Origin: Spirosoma aureum | GTDB taxonomy: Bacteria; Bacteroidota; Bacteroidia; Cytophagales; Spirosomataceae | Assembly: GCF_011604685.1 (NCBI RefSeq) | Contig: NZ_CP050063.1 | Span: 6,985,001-7,049,000, forward strand | Reading direction: 5' to 3' | Length of the DNA: 64,000 nucleotides | The notes under the pieces: model-generated | The model's database searches: none | Told to the model about the DNA's origin: nothing | The model's input: only the letters and a program-made list of their open reading frames with translations | Shown here: one piece after another, positions 44,587 through 52,940 of the stretch | How the letters are laid out: each line of letters begins with the position of its first letter | How positions within the stretch are numbered: position 1 is the stretch's first letter | Position numbers and translations under genes: made by a program

Positions 44587-44660
44587 GGCCTAAACAGGCA
44601 AGGGTGCCGTAAATAAATTTGATGATAAATTTATTTACGGCACCCTTGCCTGTTTAGGCC
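44587..44660. repeat. Perfect 34-bp inverted repeat hairpin
   Basis: Left arm 44587-44620, loop GATGAT (44621-44626), right arm 44627-44660, with no mismatch. It starts GGCCTAAACAGGCAAGGG and has an A/T-rich end next to the loop. It lies 35 bases past the stop of the minus-strand gene at 44696 and may end its transcript, but it is far longer than needed and has no clear T-tail outside the stem. Confidence 0.85.
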
Positions 44661-44695
44661 ACATAGAAACTTAGCCTGAATCTTCCTAAAATTCG

Positions 44696-45019
44696 CTATG
44701 AAATGCTGTAAACATTCACGGTAAAAGGTGCTGAAGCATTTTCAGGGTTGGCAATGTACAAAGACCGAAACGGCTCAACATTATTACTTTGAAAACCGCT
44801 GTACGCATTTTTGTATTCAATGGGATCAAAACCAACACTTTTATCCCGCATAACGTCAAAATGAATCGCATCGGGATTGGGGCTATCCACTACTTCAAAC
44901 GTTACGTAGAGCGCACCGGGTGTGATAGAATCGGTCGAGAAATTGCCGCTCGACCGATGAAGTTGGCCAGATTCTGGTTTTGCCTCAGAAACTACCGTGG
45001 CCAATAACTGTTTGTCCAT
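44696..45019 (-). CDS. Hypothetical protein, 107 residues
   Basis: MDKQLLATVVSEAKPESGQL, then a likely beta-sandwich (GALYVTFEVVDSPNPDAIHF, SLYIANPENASAPFTVNVYS). There is no signal peptide and no recognised family. It is isolated between a long hairpin on one side and 1 kb of gene-free AT-rich DNA on the other. Confidence 0.6.
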   Translation of the reverse strand: MDKQLLATVVSEAKPESGQLHRSSGNFSTDSITPGALYVTFEVVDSPNPDAIHFDVMRDKSVGFDPIEYKNAYSGFQSNNVEPFRSLYIANPENASAPFTVNVYSIS

Positions 45020-46064
45020 TGGATGAGATCGTTAAAAGTTGAACTGTGGTTGATTTCCTTTCACAGTAGCCACATTCAAAAGTAGCCACTATTAATATCA
45101 CAAAAATATCCCTATTCCGTATTATTTAAATTTATGAGAATTGATATTAATTATTCGGTAACTTATTTACAGTCACTATCTTATGATTGCTGACGACTAG
45201 TAAATGTGTAACTCCAGCATCAGACGGTTCAGTATGGTTATCAATGTTGGCACCTCAAGCGTGGACTTTCGTAACTCTTTCATCGATTGTACTCGATAAG
45301 CCTCGCCTTAATTCAGTTGTCAGCGACAAATTATCGATAATGAGGTTTATGGATGACTAATGGATTATATGATTTGGTATAGCTTTTAGTTTATTTATAT
45401 AGACACATAAACAAGTCGCAATTTCCTTAACAGTAACTTTCGATCTCCACACTAAATAATCATCAGAACTATAGAATAAAAGTGTACCATTCTAGCATAT
45501 ATTGCTTACTAAATATTTCAGAGGTTAACTGTGTTAATCCGCGAAATGTATACCTTAAGTAACTATTAAATGATATTTTACTTATATTTAATATCTAGGA
45601 AGTAAATAATTCATAAAATGTTAATATTTTATTTTCACTATACATATAAAATAAACATTATTAATTCAATAAGAAGAATCTTAACTAGTTGCCAAAACAG
45701 TCTATTTTGACCAAGATTAAACTAAAAGTTGGGCAACATATGAAACTGCAATAACCATGCTTGAATTTAATTACACCTATTAAGGAAAAGCGGATAAAAT
45801 TTTCAGAAATTCGTTTCTATCAACTGGAAAGTGACGGTTGTACAGACATCATAACTCATTAGAAAGACATTTTGATTGTTTAGGAGGCATCGTTCTTCCT
45901 GCACAATAACGCTACTATTTTTATCGCCCAACTTATAATTCAATTTTTCAAAAAAATAATCAAAAAAAGACTAAGTGTTTTTGTGTTCTTTACAGTCTCT
46001 AAGTAATAAATACCGCTCTCGGAAATAGACAACTCCGTGTTATTGACTAAGAGAGGGTACAGAA
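45020..46064. other. 1-kb AT-rich gene-free region upstream of the glycan-utilisation locus
   Basis: No convincing gene. The part from about 45540 to 45720 is extremely A/T-rich, unlike the rest of the window. On the minus strand 45283-45197 a short frame (MKELRKSTLEVPTLITILNR, 28 residues) looks protein-like and may be a remnant. The region should contain the promoter of the ECF sigma gene, but no exact TTG-N20-TAnnTTTG was found. The DNA may be bent, or a scar of an insertion. Confidence 0.4.
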
Positions 46065-46769
46065 ATGAACGATCGGCTTCATTCACCAACAGAGATGGGA
46101 CAAATCTGGCAACTAACTCAGCATCAATCAGCAGAACAACCATCCGGTTTGGCACGAGAACAGACAGGCCAGGACCCTGAGCAGCAGGCACGATGGGACA
46201 ACGAATTGTTTCTTCGGAAAACCTTTGAGCAGAACCCTGACGCGGGCATTAGCCTCCTGTTCCGCCAGTATTATGCCCTCTTGTGCAGCCATGCTATTCG
46301 GTATGTCTCCTCCAAAGCCATCGCTGAGGATATCGTTTCGGATATCTTCTACGAGTTTCATGCCAATCTGCGCTATCAGTCCATTACCATTTCCTACCGG
46401 GCCTACCTGTTTACGGCCGTACGAAACCGGGCCTTCGATCACGTTCGGGCTGAGATGCGCCACACCACCTCGCTGGATAAAGCCGACTCGATTGCCGCCC
46501 ACATCACCCAAAGCCCCGACTCGATCACCCAGTATGAAGAGTTGTACCACGATGTGGAGAACGCCATCAATGCCATGCCACTCAAACGGCGTCAGATATA
46601 TGTGATGCACCGTTTTGAAGGGAAGAAATACCAGGAGATTGCCGATGAGCTGCATCTGTCGCTCCGCACCATCGAAGCCCATATTTATCAGGCCATGCGC
46701 CAGATTCAGAACACCCTAAAAGACAAATGGCTACTCACTTTATATCTAATTGTCCAGTTTTTGAGCTGA
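46065..46769 (+). CDS. ECF RNA polymerase sigma factor of the glycan-utilisation locus
   Basis: 234 residues. Region 2 is LLFRQYYALLCSHAIRYVSS with AEDIVSDIFYEF. Region 4 is MPLKRRQIYVMHRFEGKKYQEIADELHLSLRTIEAHI, in the Bacteroidota sigma-70 style. A 45-residue N-terminal extension (QHQSAEQPSGLAREQ) precedes region 2 and is not typical. It is followed by FecR and SusC with an STN domain, so it is expected to be released by glycan binding and to drive susCD expression. Confidence 0.93.
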   Translation: MNDRLHSPTEMGQIWQLTQHQSAEQPSGLAREQTGQDPEQQARWDNELFLRKTFEQNPDAGISLLFRQYYALLCSHAIRYVSSKAIAEDIVSDIFYEFHANLRYQSITISYRAYLFTAVRNRAFDHVRAEMRHTTSLDKADSIAAHITQSPDSITQYEELYHDVENAINAMPLKRRQIYVMHRFEGKKYQEIADELHLSLRTIEAHIYQAMRQIQNTLKDKWLLTLYLIVQFLS

Positions 46770-46842
46770 ATACCTATTTTTTAGCCACATGACTAAGTAT
46801 TTTTTCTTATAAAACCGTCATGATGCTACTAACGATCTCAAC

Positions 46843-47862
46843 ATGAAAAATCAGGTATCGAAAGAAATGCTCTTCAACTACTTTGCTGGCCGGGCAACGG
46901 CTTTGCAAAAACAGGCCATAGATGAGTGGGCTAAAGAGGAAAATAATCGTGAATTCTTTTTCGAGTGCCTGGCTAGTTGGGAAAGTCAGAATCCACAATT
47001 TATGGCTGATGCCAATGCCGCCTTCAAACGGCATCGGCAACGGATGGCGACTCAACCTGTAGCTCAGACAGATACGACTCAACTACTGGCAAAAGATACT
47101 GCCACAACACGTCGGTTAAATCCTAACTGGCTTCGCTGGATGATAGCCGCTTCTGTGAGTGCAGTCCTCCTCCTGCTGGGCGGACTTCTCTTTAAAGATA
47201 CCCTCCTGTTTGCCACCCATAGAACCGATTTCGGGGAAACCCGTAGCCTCACCCTCGACGATGGCAGCCACGTCACGCTCAATGCCAACTCCTCCTTACG
47301 CGTACCCCGATTTGGCTTTGGCCACAAAACCCGCCATGTAGCCTTAGTGGGCGAGGCTGATTTCGACATCAAACACCTGGTTGACAATCAACCCTTTGTG
47401 GTACAGACCAATAAAAATTTCGAAGTACTGGTGCTGGGCACTCAGTTTCTGGTCAACACCCGCGAGCAAGGCACCAAAGTGGTACTCAACAAAGGCAAAG
47501 TCCGGCTGAAGTATCAGGAAGGCACCACCAGCAAGCAATTGACCATGAAGCCCGGCAATCTGGTCACCTTCGATCAGAAAGGCCATATCAGCCTCCGGCA
47601 AACCCCTAAACCGCAGGACTATACCTCCTGGAAGGAGCATCGGTTTGTCTTTGATGGCACTACGTTGGCCGAGATCAGCGGTTTGTTTGCCAGCAATTAT
47701 GGCATCCAGGTTCAGATCCCGGATAAAGCGTTGACGCAGTGGACGATTTCGGGGGCCTTCACGGCCTACAGTGCCGCCGAGTTGATGGAGACCCTGGCGA
47801 GTGCGTCCAATCTGAGTTATCGACAGCAAGGAGATACGATTATCATAACCCAAGCTCATTAA
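46843..47862 (+). CDS. FecR-family anti-sigma factor
   Basis: 339 residues. An N-terminal sigma-binding region (KEMLFNYFAGRATALQKQAI, residues about 6-50) is followed by one membrane span (about 94-113), the FecR beta domain (RTDFGETRSLTLDDGSHVTL) and a C-terminal DUF4974 domain (FDGTTLAEISGLFASNYGIQ through IIITQ). It holds the ECF sigma at the inner membrane and contacts the STN domain of SusC in the periplasm. The gene ends 21 bases before susC. Confidence 0.95.
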   Translation: MKNQVSKEMLFNYFAGRATALQKQAIDEWAKEENNREFFFECLASWESQNPQFMADANAAFKRHRQRMATQPVAQTDTTQLLAKDTATTRRLNPNWLRWMIAASVSAVLLLLGGLLFKDTLLFATHRTDFGETRSLTLDDGSHVTLNANSSLRVPRFGFGHKTRHVALVGEADFDIKHLVDNQPFVVQTNKNFEVLVLGTQFLVNTREQGTKVVLNKGKVRLKYQEGTTSKQLTMKPGNLVTFDQKGHISLRQTPKPQDYTSWKEHRFVFDGTTLAEISGLFASNYGIQVQIPDKALTQWTISGAFTAYSAAELMETLASASNLSYRQQGDTIIITQAH

Positions 47863-47883
47863 CCCCAAAACCTACTACAAACT

Positions 47884-50800
47884 ATGAAGAAAATTGTACG
47901 CGTGCTACTCCTGGTTGGAGTGGCGCTGGGAGGAGTACGCCCTGGACTTTCGCAACTAATAGCCAGTGTCCAGCCAATACACGTAAAAGAAGGCACGCTC
48001 AAAACATCCACCAAAAAGCTGAAAGATGTTCTGAAAAAGTTACAGGATCACTATTCCGTCGATATCCTGTTTCTGGATCGGAACGTAGAAGGTCTGACCG
48101 TAGATGGCGATGTCATTAATTTCAATGCGAACATTGAGCAGAATCTTAATGCGATCCTGAAACCATTGGGGCTACTTTACAAAAAAGTAAAGAATGGTGG
48201 CTATGTCGTTGTCGTTAAAGAATCAGCGGAAAGAATACAGGCCAGCACCGTGCAGATGCCTGTTATCGCTACTGTTTTGTCTCACAGAGCTGATAATGAA
48301 CTGGACAATCAGCAATTGTTACTGAATCGCGGAGGAGATTTAACCATCGACAAAAGCACTGATATTGCTGTTCAGGGCACAGTAACCGATGAAAAAGGGG
48401 AGAATCTACCGGGGGTAAGTATTGTTGTAAAAGGTACTCAAAAAGGAACGACCACCGATGCAGATGGACGCTATAAAATGGATGTGCCGACTGAATCAGC
48501 CATTCTCATCTTTAGTTTTGTTGGCTACCTGCCACAGGAGGTTAATGTAGGAAACCGCACCATCGTCGATGTTGCTTTAAAGACCGATAATAAGACCCTC
48601 GATGAGATTGTCGTTGTGGGATACGGAACTGTCAAGAAAAAAGACCTGACTGGTTCAGTTGGTGTCATCAGCAGTAAAGAAGTAAAAGACCTGGGAGTAA
48701 CCCGTATTGAACAAGGATTGGCGGGTCGCGTGGCCGGGGTTCAGGTTAAAGCCGTTTCGGGTGAACCCGGTGCAGCACCACAAATCAGAGTGCGCGGTAT
48801 CGGCAGTATTTCGGCAGGGGCCGGGCCACTGTATGTTGTCGATGGATTTCCGACCGATAACATTCAAACCCTGAATCCAAATGATATTGAAACGCTGGAT
48901 ATTTTGAAAGATGCTTCCGCCACGGCCATTTATGGATCGCGGGGATCAAATGGGGTCGTAATCATTAATACCAAGCGGGGAAAATCGGGCAAAGCAACTG
49001 TTACGCTCGATACCTACTACGGCTGGCAAAAGGTATCTAAAGTGCCCATCATGAAGAATTCGCTAGAACAGGCAAATTTCTTCTATGATGGCATGCGCAA
49101 TAAAAACCTGGATGCAGGTAAGGATGTAACGGGACCAGCAACTTCATGGTTTACGCCAGTACCGGCCATTATTATGGATGTTCTGGAAGGTCGGAACAAG
49201 ACCGACGAAAATTCGCTGGACAAAGTATTGATTACGGCGCCCCAACGCCAGATTCAATTATCAGCTACGGGAGGTTCCGAGAATATACGCTATGCCGTCA
49301 GTGGGGAATATTTCAATCAGGATGGCATTATCATTAATAGCGGTTTCAAACGGTATTCCTTACGAACCAACATTGACGCTCAGTTGTCAAAACGGTTTTC
49401 GTTGAAATTAAACTTCAATCCATCGTATACAGATCAGCGTTCACTACCATCTACCGGTGTCAGTGGCGGTACGGCCAGTACGCTGGGAATAGTCGCTTCT
49501 ACTTTACAGATTCATAACTTTCGGCCATTGTTAGACGCCAATGGCAACTATTTTAATTATGCTGGTCTGGCCGACATGGCCGACATTTATAACCCGTTAG
49601 CCGTAGCTCAGGAAACCATCACCTCCCAAAAAGGATTGCGCCTGCTGGGGAATATCGGGCTCGAATACCAAATCCTTAATGACCTGAAATTCAATGTCCT
49701 GATTGGCGGCAGCCTGTTAAGCGGCAAGGGAATGTACTTCAGACCGCAACGTCCTTATTTCGCCAATGAACTGGCATTGGGTACAGATAATGCGTCGCTG
49801 ATTACGAACTGGCTGACTGAGTATACCTTGAATTACACTAAAAGCATCAATAAACATTCTATTTCTGCATTGGCTGGTTATACTGTTCAGAAAGAACGCG
49901 GGGAATCGAATCTGATCAGCAGCAATAAATTCCCCAATAATTTAGTGCCTACATTAAGCGCCGTTGGTGGTCTGATCACGAATGGAACATCCAATATCTA
50001 TGAGTGGTCGTTGCTGTCGTATCTGGCACGGGTTAACTACAATTACAACAGCAAATATTACGTAACAACATCCATTCGGACGGATGGATCATCTCGTTTT
50101 GGGACTCAAAATAAATACGGTCTATTTCCATCTGTAGCGTTAGCGTGGCGTATTTCGGACGAAAATATCCTGAAAAATATACGCGGTATCAGCGAACTGA
50201 AACTACGAACGAGTTACGGCGAAACAGGCAATAATAACATTGGCAATTATGATCAATACGGAACCATCACGTACGAAAATTATGGCTTGGGTAACGCAGT
50301 AGCAACTGCCATTGCACCCGGCCGAATCGGCAACCCCAACTTAACCTGGGAAAAACAGACCTCCATTAATTTTGGCGTCGATGCAAGTTTCTTTAACAAC
50401 CGAATCAGCGCTTCGATAGACCATTTCCAATCGAGGAATACGGATTTATTACTGAACGTAAATATTCCAAATAATACCGGTTTTAGTACGGCATTACAGA
50501 ATATCGGTGAAGTGAAAAATACGGGCTGGGAGTTTGTACTAAGCACCGTCAATGTCGACAAACAAATTAAGTGGTCGACTGACTTTAACCTGTCTACATA
50601 TCGGAATAAAGTAGTTAAGTTAGGACCACAGGGAGATCCTATTTACTCGGGCAATAATGTCACGCAGATCGGGCAACCGATCGGTATGTTTTATGGATGG
50701 CTGACCGATGGCATTTTTAAGACCCAGGCCGAACTGGATAAGGGTCCGATTTACAATCCAACGGGGAGCGACCGCTCGCATGTGGGCGATATACGGTTCG

Positions 50801-51366
50801 TCGATATCAACGGCGATGGCGTCATTACCAATGCCGATAAAACAATCATGGGGTCTCCCTATCCGGATTTTTATTACGGCATGACGAACCGGGTTAGCTA
50901 TAAAAATATCAGCCTCAGTGTCACGCTACAGGGTTCGCAGGGAAGCCAGGTCTATAACACCTCAAGGGGTGGTGGAAACAGCGGCCGGGCCCGTGTAAGA
51001 GGTTACGCATTTAGCAATAACTACTGGAAATCGGAACAGGACCCCGGCGACGGAAAAACACCCCGCCCCAACGATACCCCTACAGGTGGTGTGCGCCTGC
51101 CAAGCCAGTTATTTCTTGATACGGGATCTTACCTCCGCATCAACAACATATCACTGGCTTACGTATTACCGGGCAACATTGTGCAAAAGATCGGGCTTGG
51201 TTCACTCCGTGTTTATGTGAACGCATCGAACCCGTTTATTTTCACCAAAAACACGGCGTTTAATCCGGATGTCAGCACGACGGATAACCCCTTGACACCC
51301 GGTGTAGAGGCTAATGATTATCCATTGCCCAAAAGCATCATAATCGGTTTAAATGTGGGATTTTAA
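47884..51366 (+). CDS. SusC/RagA-type TonB-dependent transporter with signalling domain
   Basis: 1160 residues. Order: signal peptide; STN signalling domain (about 40-118; STKKLKDVLKKLQDHYSVDI); carboxypeptidase-regulatory-like domain (VQGTVTDEKGENLPGVSIVV); TonB box and plug (DEIVVVGYGTVKKKDLTGSV, IRVRGIGSISAGAGPLYVVDG); and a long beta barrel ending LPKSIIIGLNVGF. It imports oligosaccharides across the outer membrane with SusD as lid. The STN domain links it to the FecR/sigma pair just upstream, giving the standard cell-surface signalling loop. Confidence 0.96.
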   Translation: MKKIVRVLLLVGVALGGVRPGLSQLIASVQPIHVKEGTLKTSTKKLKDVLKKLQDHYSVDILFLDRNVEGLTVDGDVINFNANIEQNLNAILKPLGLLYKKVKNGGYVVVVKESAERIQASTVQMPVIATVLSHRADNELDNQQLLLNRGGDLTIDKSTDIAVQGTVTDEKGENLPGVSIVVKGTQKGTTTDADGRYKMDVPTESAILIFSFVGYLPQEVNVGNRTIVDVALKTDNKTLDEIVVVGYGTVKKKDLTGSVGVISSKEVKDLGVTRIEQGLAGRVAGVQVKAVSGEPGAAPQIRVRGIGSISAGAGPLYVVDGFPTDNIQTLNPNDIETLDILKDASATAIYGSRGSNGVVIINTKRGKSGKATVTLDTYYGWQKVSKVPIMKNSLEQANFFYDGMRNKNLDAGKDVTGPATSWFTPVPAIIMDVLEGRNKTDENSLDKVLITAPQRQIQLSATGGSENIRYAVSGEYFNQDGIIINSGFKRYSLRTNIDAQLSKRFSLKLNFNPSYTDQRSLPSTGVSGGTASTLGIVASTLQIHNFRPLLDANGNYFNYAGLADMADIYNPLAVAQETITSQKGLRLLGNIGLEYQILNDLKFNVLIGGSLLSGKGMYFRPQRPYFANELALGTDNASLITNWLTEYTLNYTKSINKHSISALAGYTVQKERGESNLISSNKFPNNLVPTLSAVGGLITNGTSNIYEWSLLSYLARVNYNYNSKYYVTTSIRTDGSSRFGTQNKYGLFPSVALAWRISDENILKNIRGISELKLRTSYGETGNNNIGNYDQYGTITYENYGLGNAVATAIAPGRIGNPNLTWEKQTSINFGVDASFFNNRISASIDHFQSRNTDLLLNVNIPNNTGFSTALQNIGEVKNTGWEFVLSTVNVDKQIKWSTDFNLSTYRNKVVKLGPQGDPIYSGNNVTQIGQPIGMFYGWLTDGIFKTQAELDKGPIYNPTGSDRSHVGDIRFVDINGDGVITNADKTIMGSPYPDFYYGMTNRVSYKNISLSVTLQGSQGSQVYNTSRGGGNSGRARVRGYAFSNNYWKSEQDPGDGKTPRPNDTPTGGVRLPSQLFLDTGSYLRINNISLAYVLPGNIVQKIGLGSLRVYVNASNPFIFTKNTAFNPDVSTTDNPLTPGVEANDYPLPKSIIIGLNVGF

Positions 51367-51397
51367 TGTAAGGCAACAAATAAAAAAACTCAAAAAG

Positions 51398-52837
51398 ATG
51401 AAAAAAATAGCCTTCATACTAGCCTTGGCATCCTTTCTCACCATGTCGTGCCAAAAGGATTTTATTGAATTAAATCCCATATCCACCGTTAGTGTTGACG
51501 CCGTCTATAAAACGGATAAAGATTTTCAGGATGCGGTAGTCGGTATTTACAGTATGCTGCGAAACCAGTATCAGGATTTCTGGATATTTGGCGATTTACG
51601 CGCCGATGATTCGTGGCATGCGCTCGGTAATGATGCCTTTTTAGTATCGGTTGATAAATTCAACATGAATAGCGATGCGGCCTTAATGATATCTACCTGG
51701 CGGAATTATTACAGTGCCATTAGTCGGGCCAATCTCATATTAGATAAAATAGCTTCGGCCGATCCGGCTGTTGTGACCAACAAAGACCGACACATTGCCG
51801 AAGCTAAATTTTTACGCGCATTTGCTTATTTTGATCTGGTACGCATCTTTGGAGATGTACCTCTGAATACAAAGCCAACAACAATTGAGGAGGGTTACAC
51901 AAAAACACGCGAAAAGGTCGATAAGATCTATGATGAGGTAATCATCAAGGATTTACTCGATGCAGAGGCAAAATTGCCAGCCAAATACACAGGTGTCGAC
52001 GTTGGACGAGCTACAAAAGGGGCAGCCAAAGCCATACTGGGCAGAGTGTATATGACCCGCAAGGATTTTGTAAAAGCCGAAGCTAAATTACAGGAAGTAA
52101 CAACGCTGGGTTATTCGCTCCTCCCCAATTATAAAGACCTGTTCGACTATACAAAAGATGAGCACCATGCCGAATATATCTTCGACATTGAATATCAGGA
52201 TGGTAACCTCGGTGCTGGCAGTGGATTCTCTAATAAGTTTTTACCGAAATCAGCCAATTCATTAGCGGAAACATTTTATGGCATAAAAGGCGGAGCGGGC
52301 GAGCAGAATACCCCTACCCTTGCGCTGTTCGATTCATTCGATCCGACCGACCCCCGGCGTGACGTTACCGTTGCCAAAGGGTATACGGACAATAACGGTG
52401 TTTTCCAGGGCTTTTTGCAGATTGCGACGTTCACCAAAAAGTATTTAGCGATTACAAACTCGCTGAACGACAGCAAAGTAAATTGGAAAGTCATTCGCTA
52501 TGCCGATGTTCTGTTAATGTATGCTGAAGCCTTAAATGAAAATGGCAAAACGGATGCTGCCCTTACCTACCTGAATCAGGTACGCACCCGCGCGAACATG
52601 CCCAAATTTACGGCTCTGCCCAAGGATCAGCTGCGGACCAAAATCTATGACGAACGCATTTATGAGCTCTCCATGGAAGGTGTACGGTGGTTTGATCTGG
52701 CCAGAACAGATCGTTTGGTAAGCGTGATGCAACCCCTGGGTCTGAAACCTTATATGGCGCTGTTTCCGATTCCGCTGGTTGAAATACAAATCATCAATAA
52801 TCCCACCGTATTACCTCAGAATCCGGGGTATAATTAA
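51398..52837 (+). CDS. SusD/RagB-type glycan-binding lipoprotein
   Basis: 479 residues from the ATG at 51398 (MKKIAFILALASFLTMSCQ); the frame is open into the end of susC but the lipoprotein signal fixes the start. Lipidated Cys is in LTMSC. TPR-like helices follow (AEAKFLRAFAYFDLVRIFGD, DVLLMYAEALNENGKTDAAL), and the C-terminal motif is RIYELSMEGVRWFDLARTD. It caps the SusC channel and captures glycan on the surface. It starts 31 bases after susC. Confidence 0.95.
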   Translation: MKKIAFILALASFLTMSCQKDFIELNPISTVSVDAVYKTDKDFQDAVVGIYSMLRNQYQDFWIFGDLRADDSWHALGNDAFLVSVDKFNMNSDAALMISTWRNYYSAISRANLILDKIASADPAVVTNKDRHIAEAKFLRAFAYFDLVRIFGDVPLNTKPTTIEEGYTKTREKVDKIYDEVIIKDLLDAEAKLPAKYTGVDVGRATKGAAKAILGRVYMTRKDFVKAEAKLQEVTTLGYSLLPNYKDLFDYTKDEHHAEYIFDIEYQDGNLGAGSGFSNKFLPKSANSLAETFYGIKGGAGEQNTPTLALFDSFDPTDPRRDVTVAKGYTDNNGVFQGFLQIATFTKKYLAITNSLNDSKVNWKVIRYADVLLMYAEALNENGKTDAALTYLNQVRTRANMPKFTALPKDQLRTKIYDERIYELSMEGVRWFDLARTDRLVSVMQPLGLKPYMALFPIPLVEIQIINNPTVLPQNPGYN

Positions 52838-52858
52838 TAACAAATTTCTTCTTATTCT

Positions 52859-52900
52859 TTGCTGGATAATCAGGCTGCGAATGGTCTGATTATCCAGCAA
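52859..52900 (+). terminator. Intercistronic hairpin between susD and the first GH92 gene
   Basis: TTGCTGGATAATCAG (52859-52873) pairs with CTGATTATCCAGCAA (52886-52900), a perfect 15-bp stem. It probably reduces read-through from susCD to the enzyme genes. Confidence 0.65.
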
Positions 52901-52940
52901 CCAGATGGCCCAATTTGTTGTCGTATTTCCGCTCTCAATT

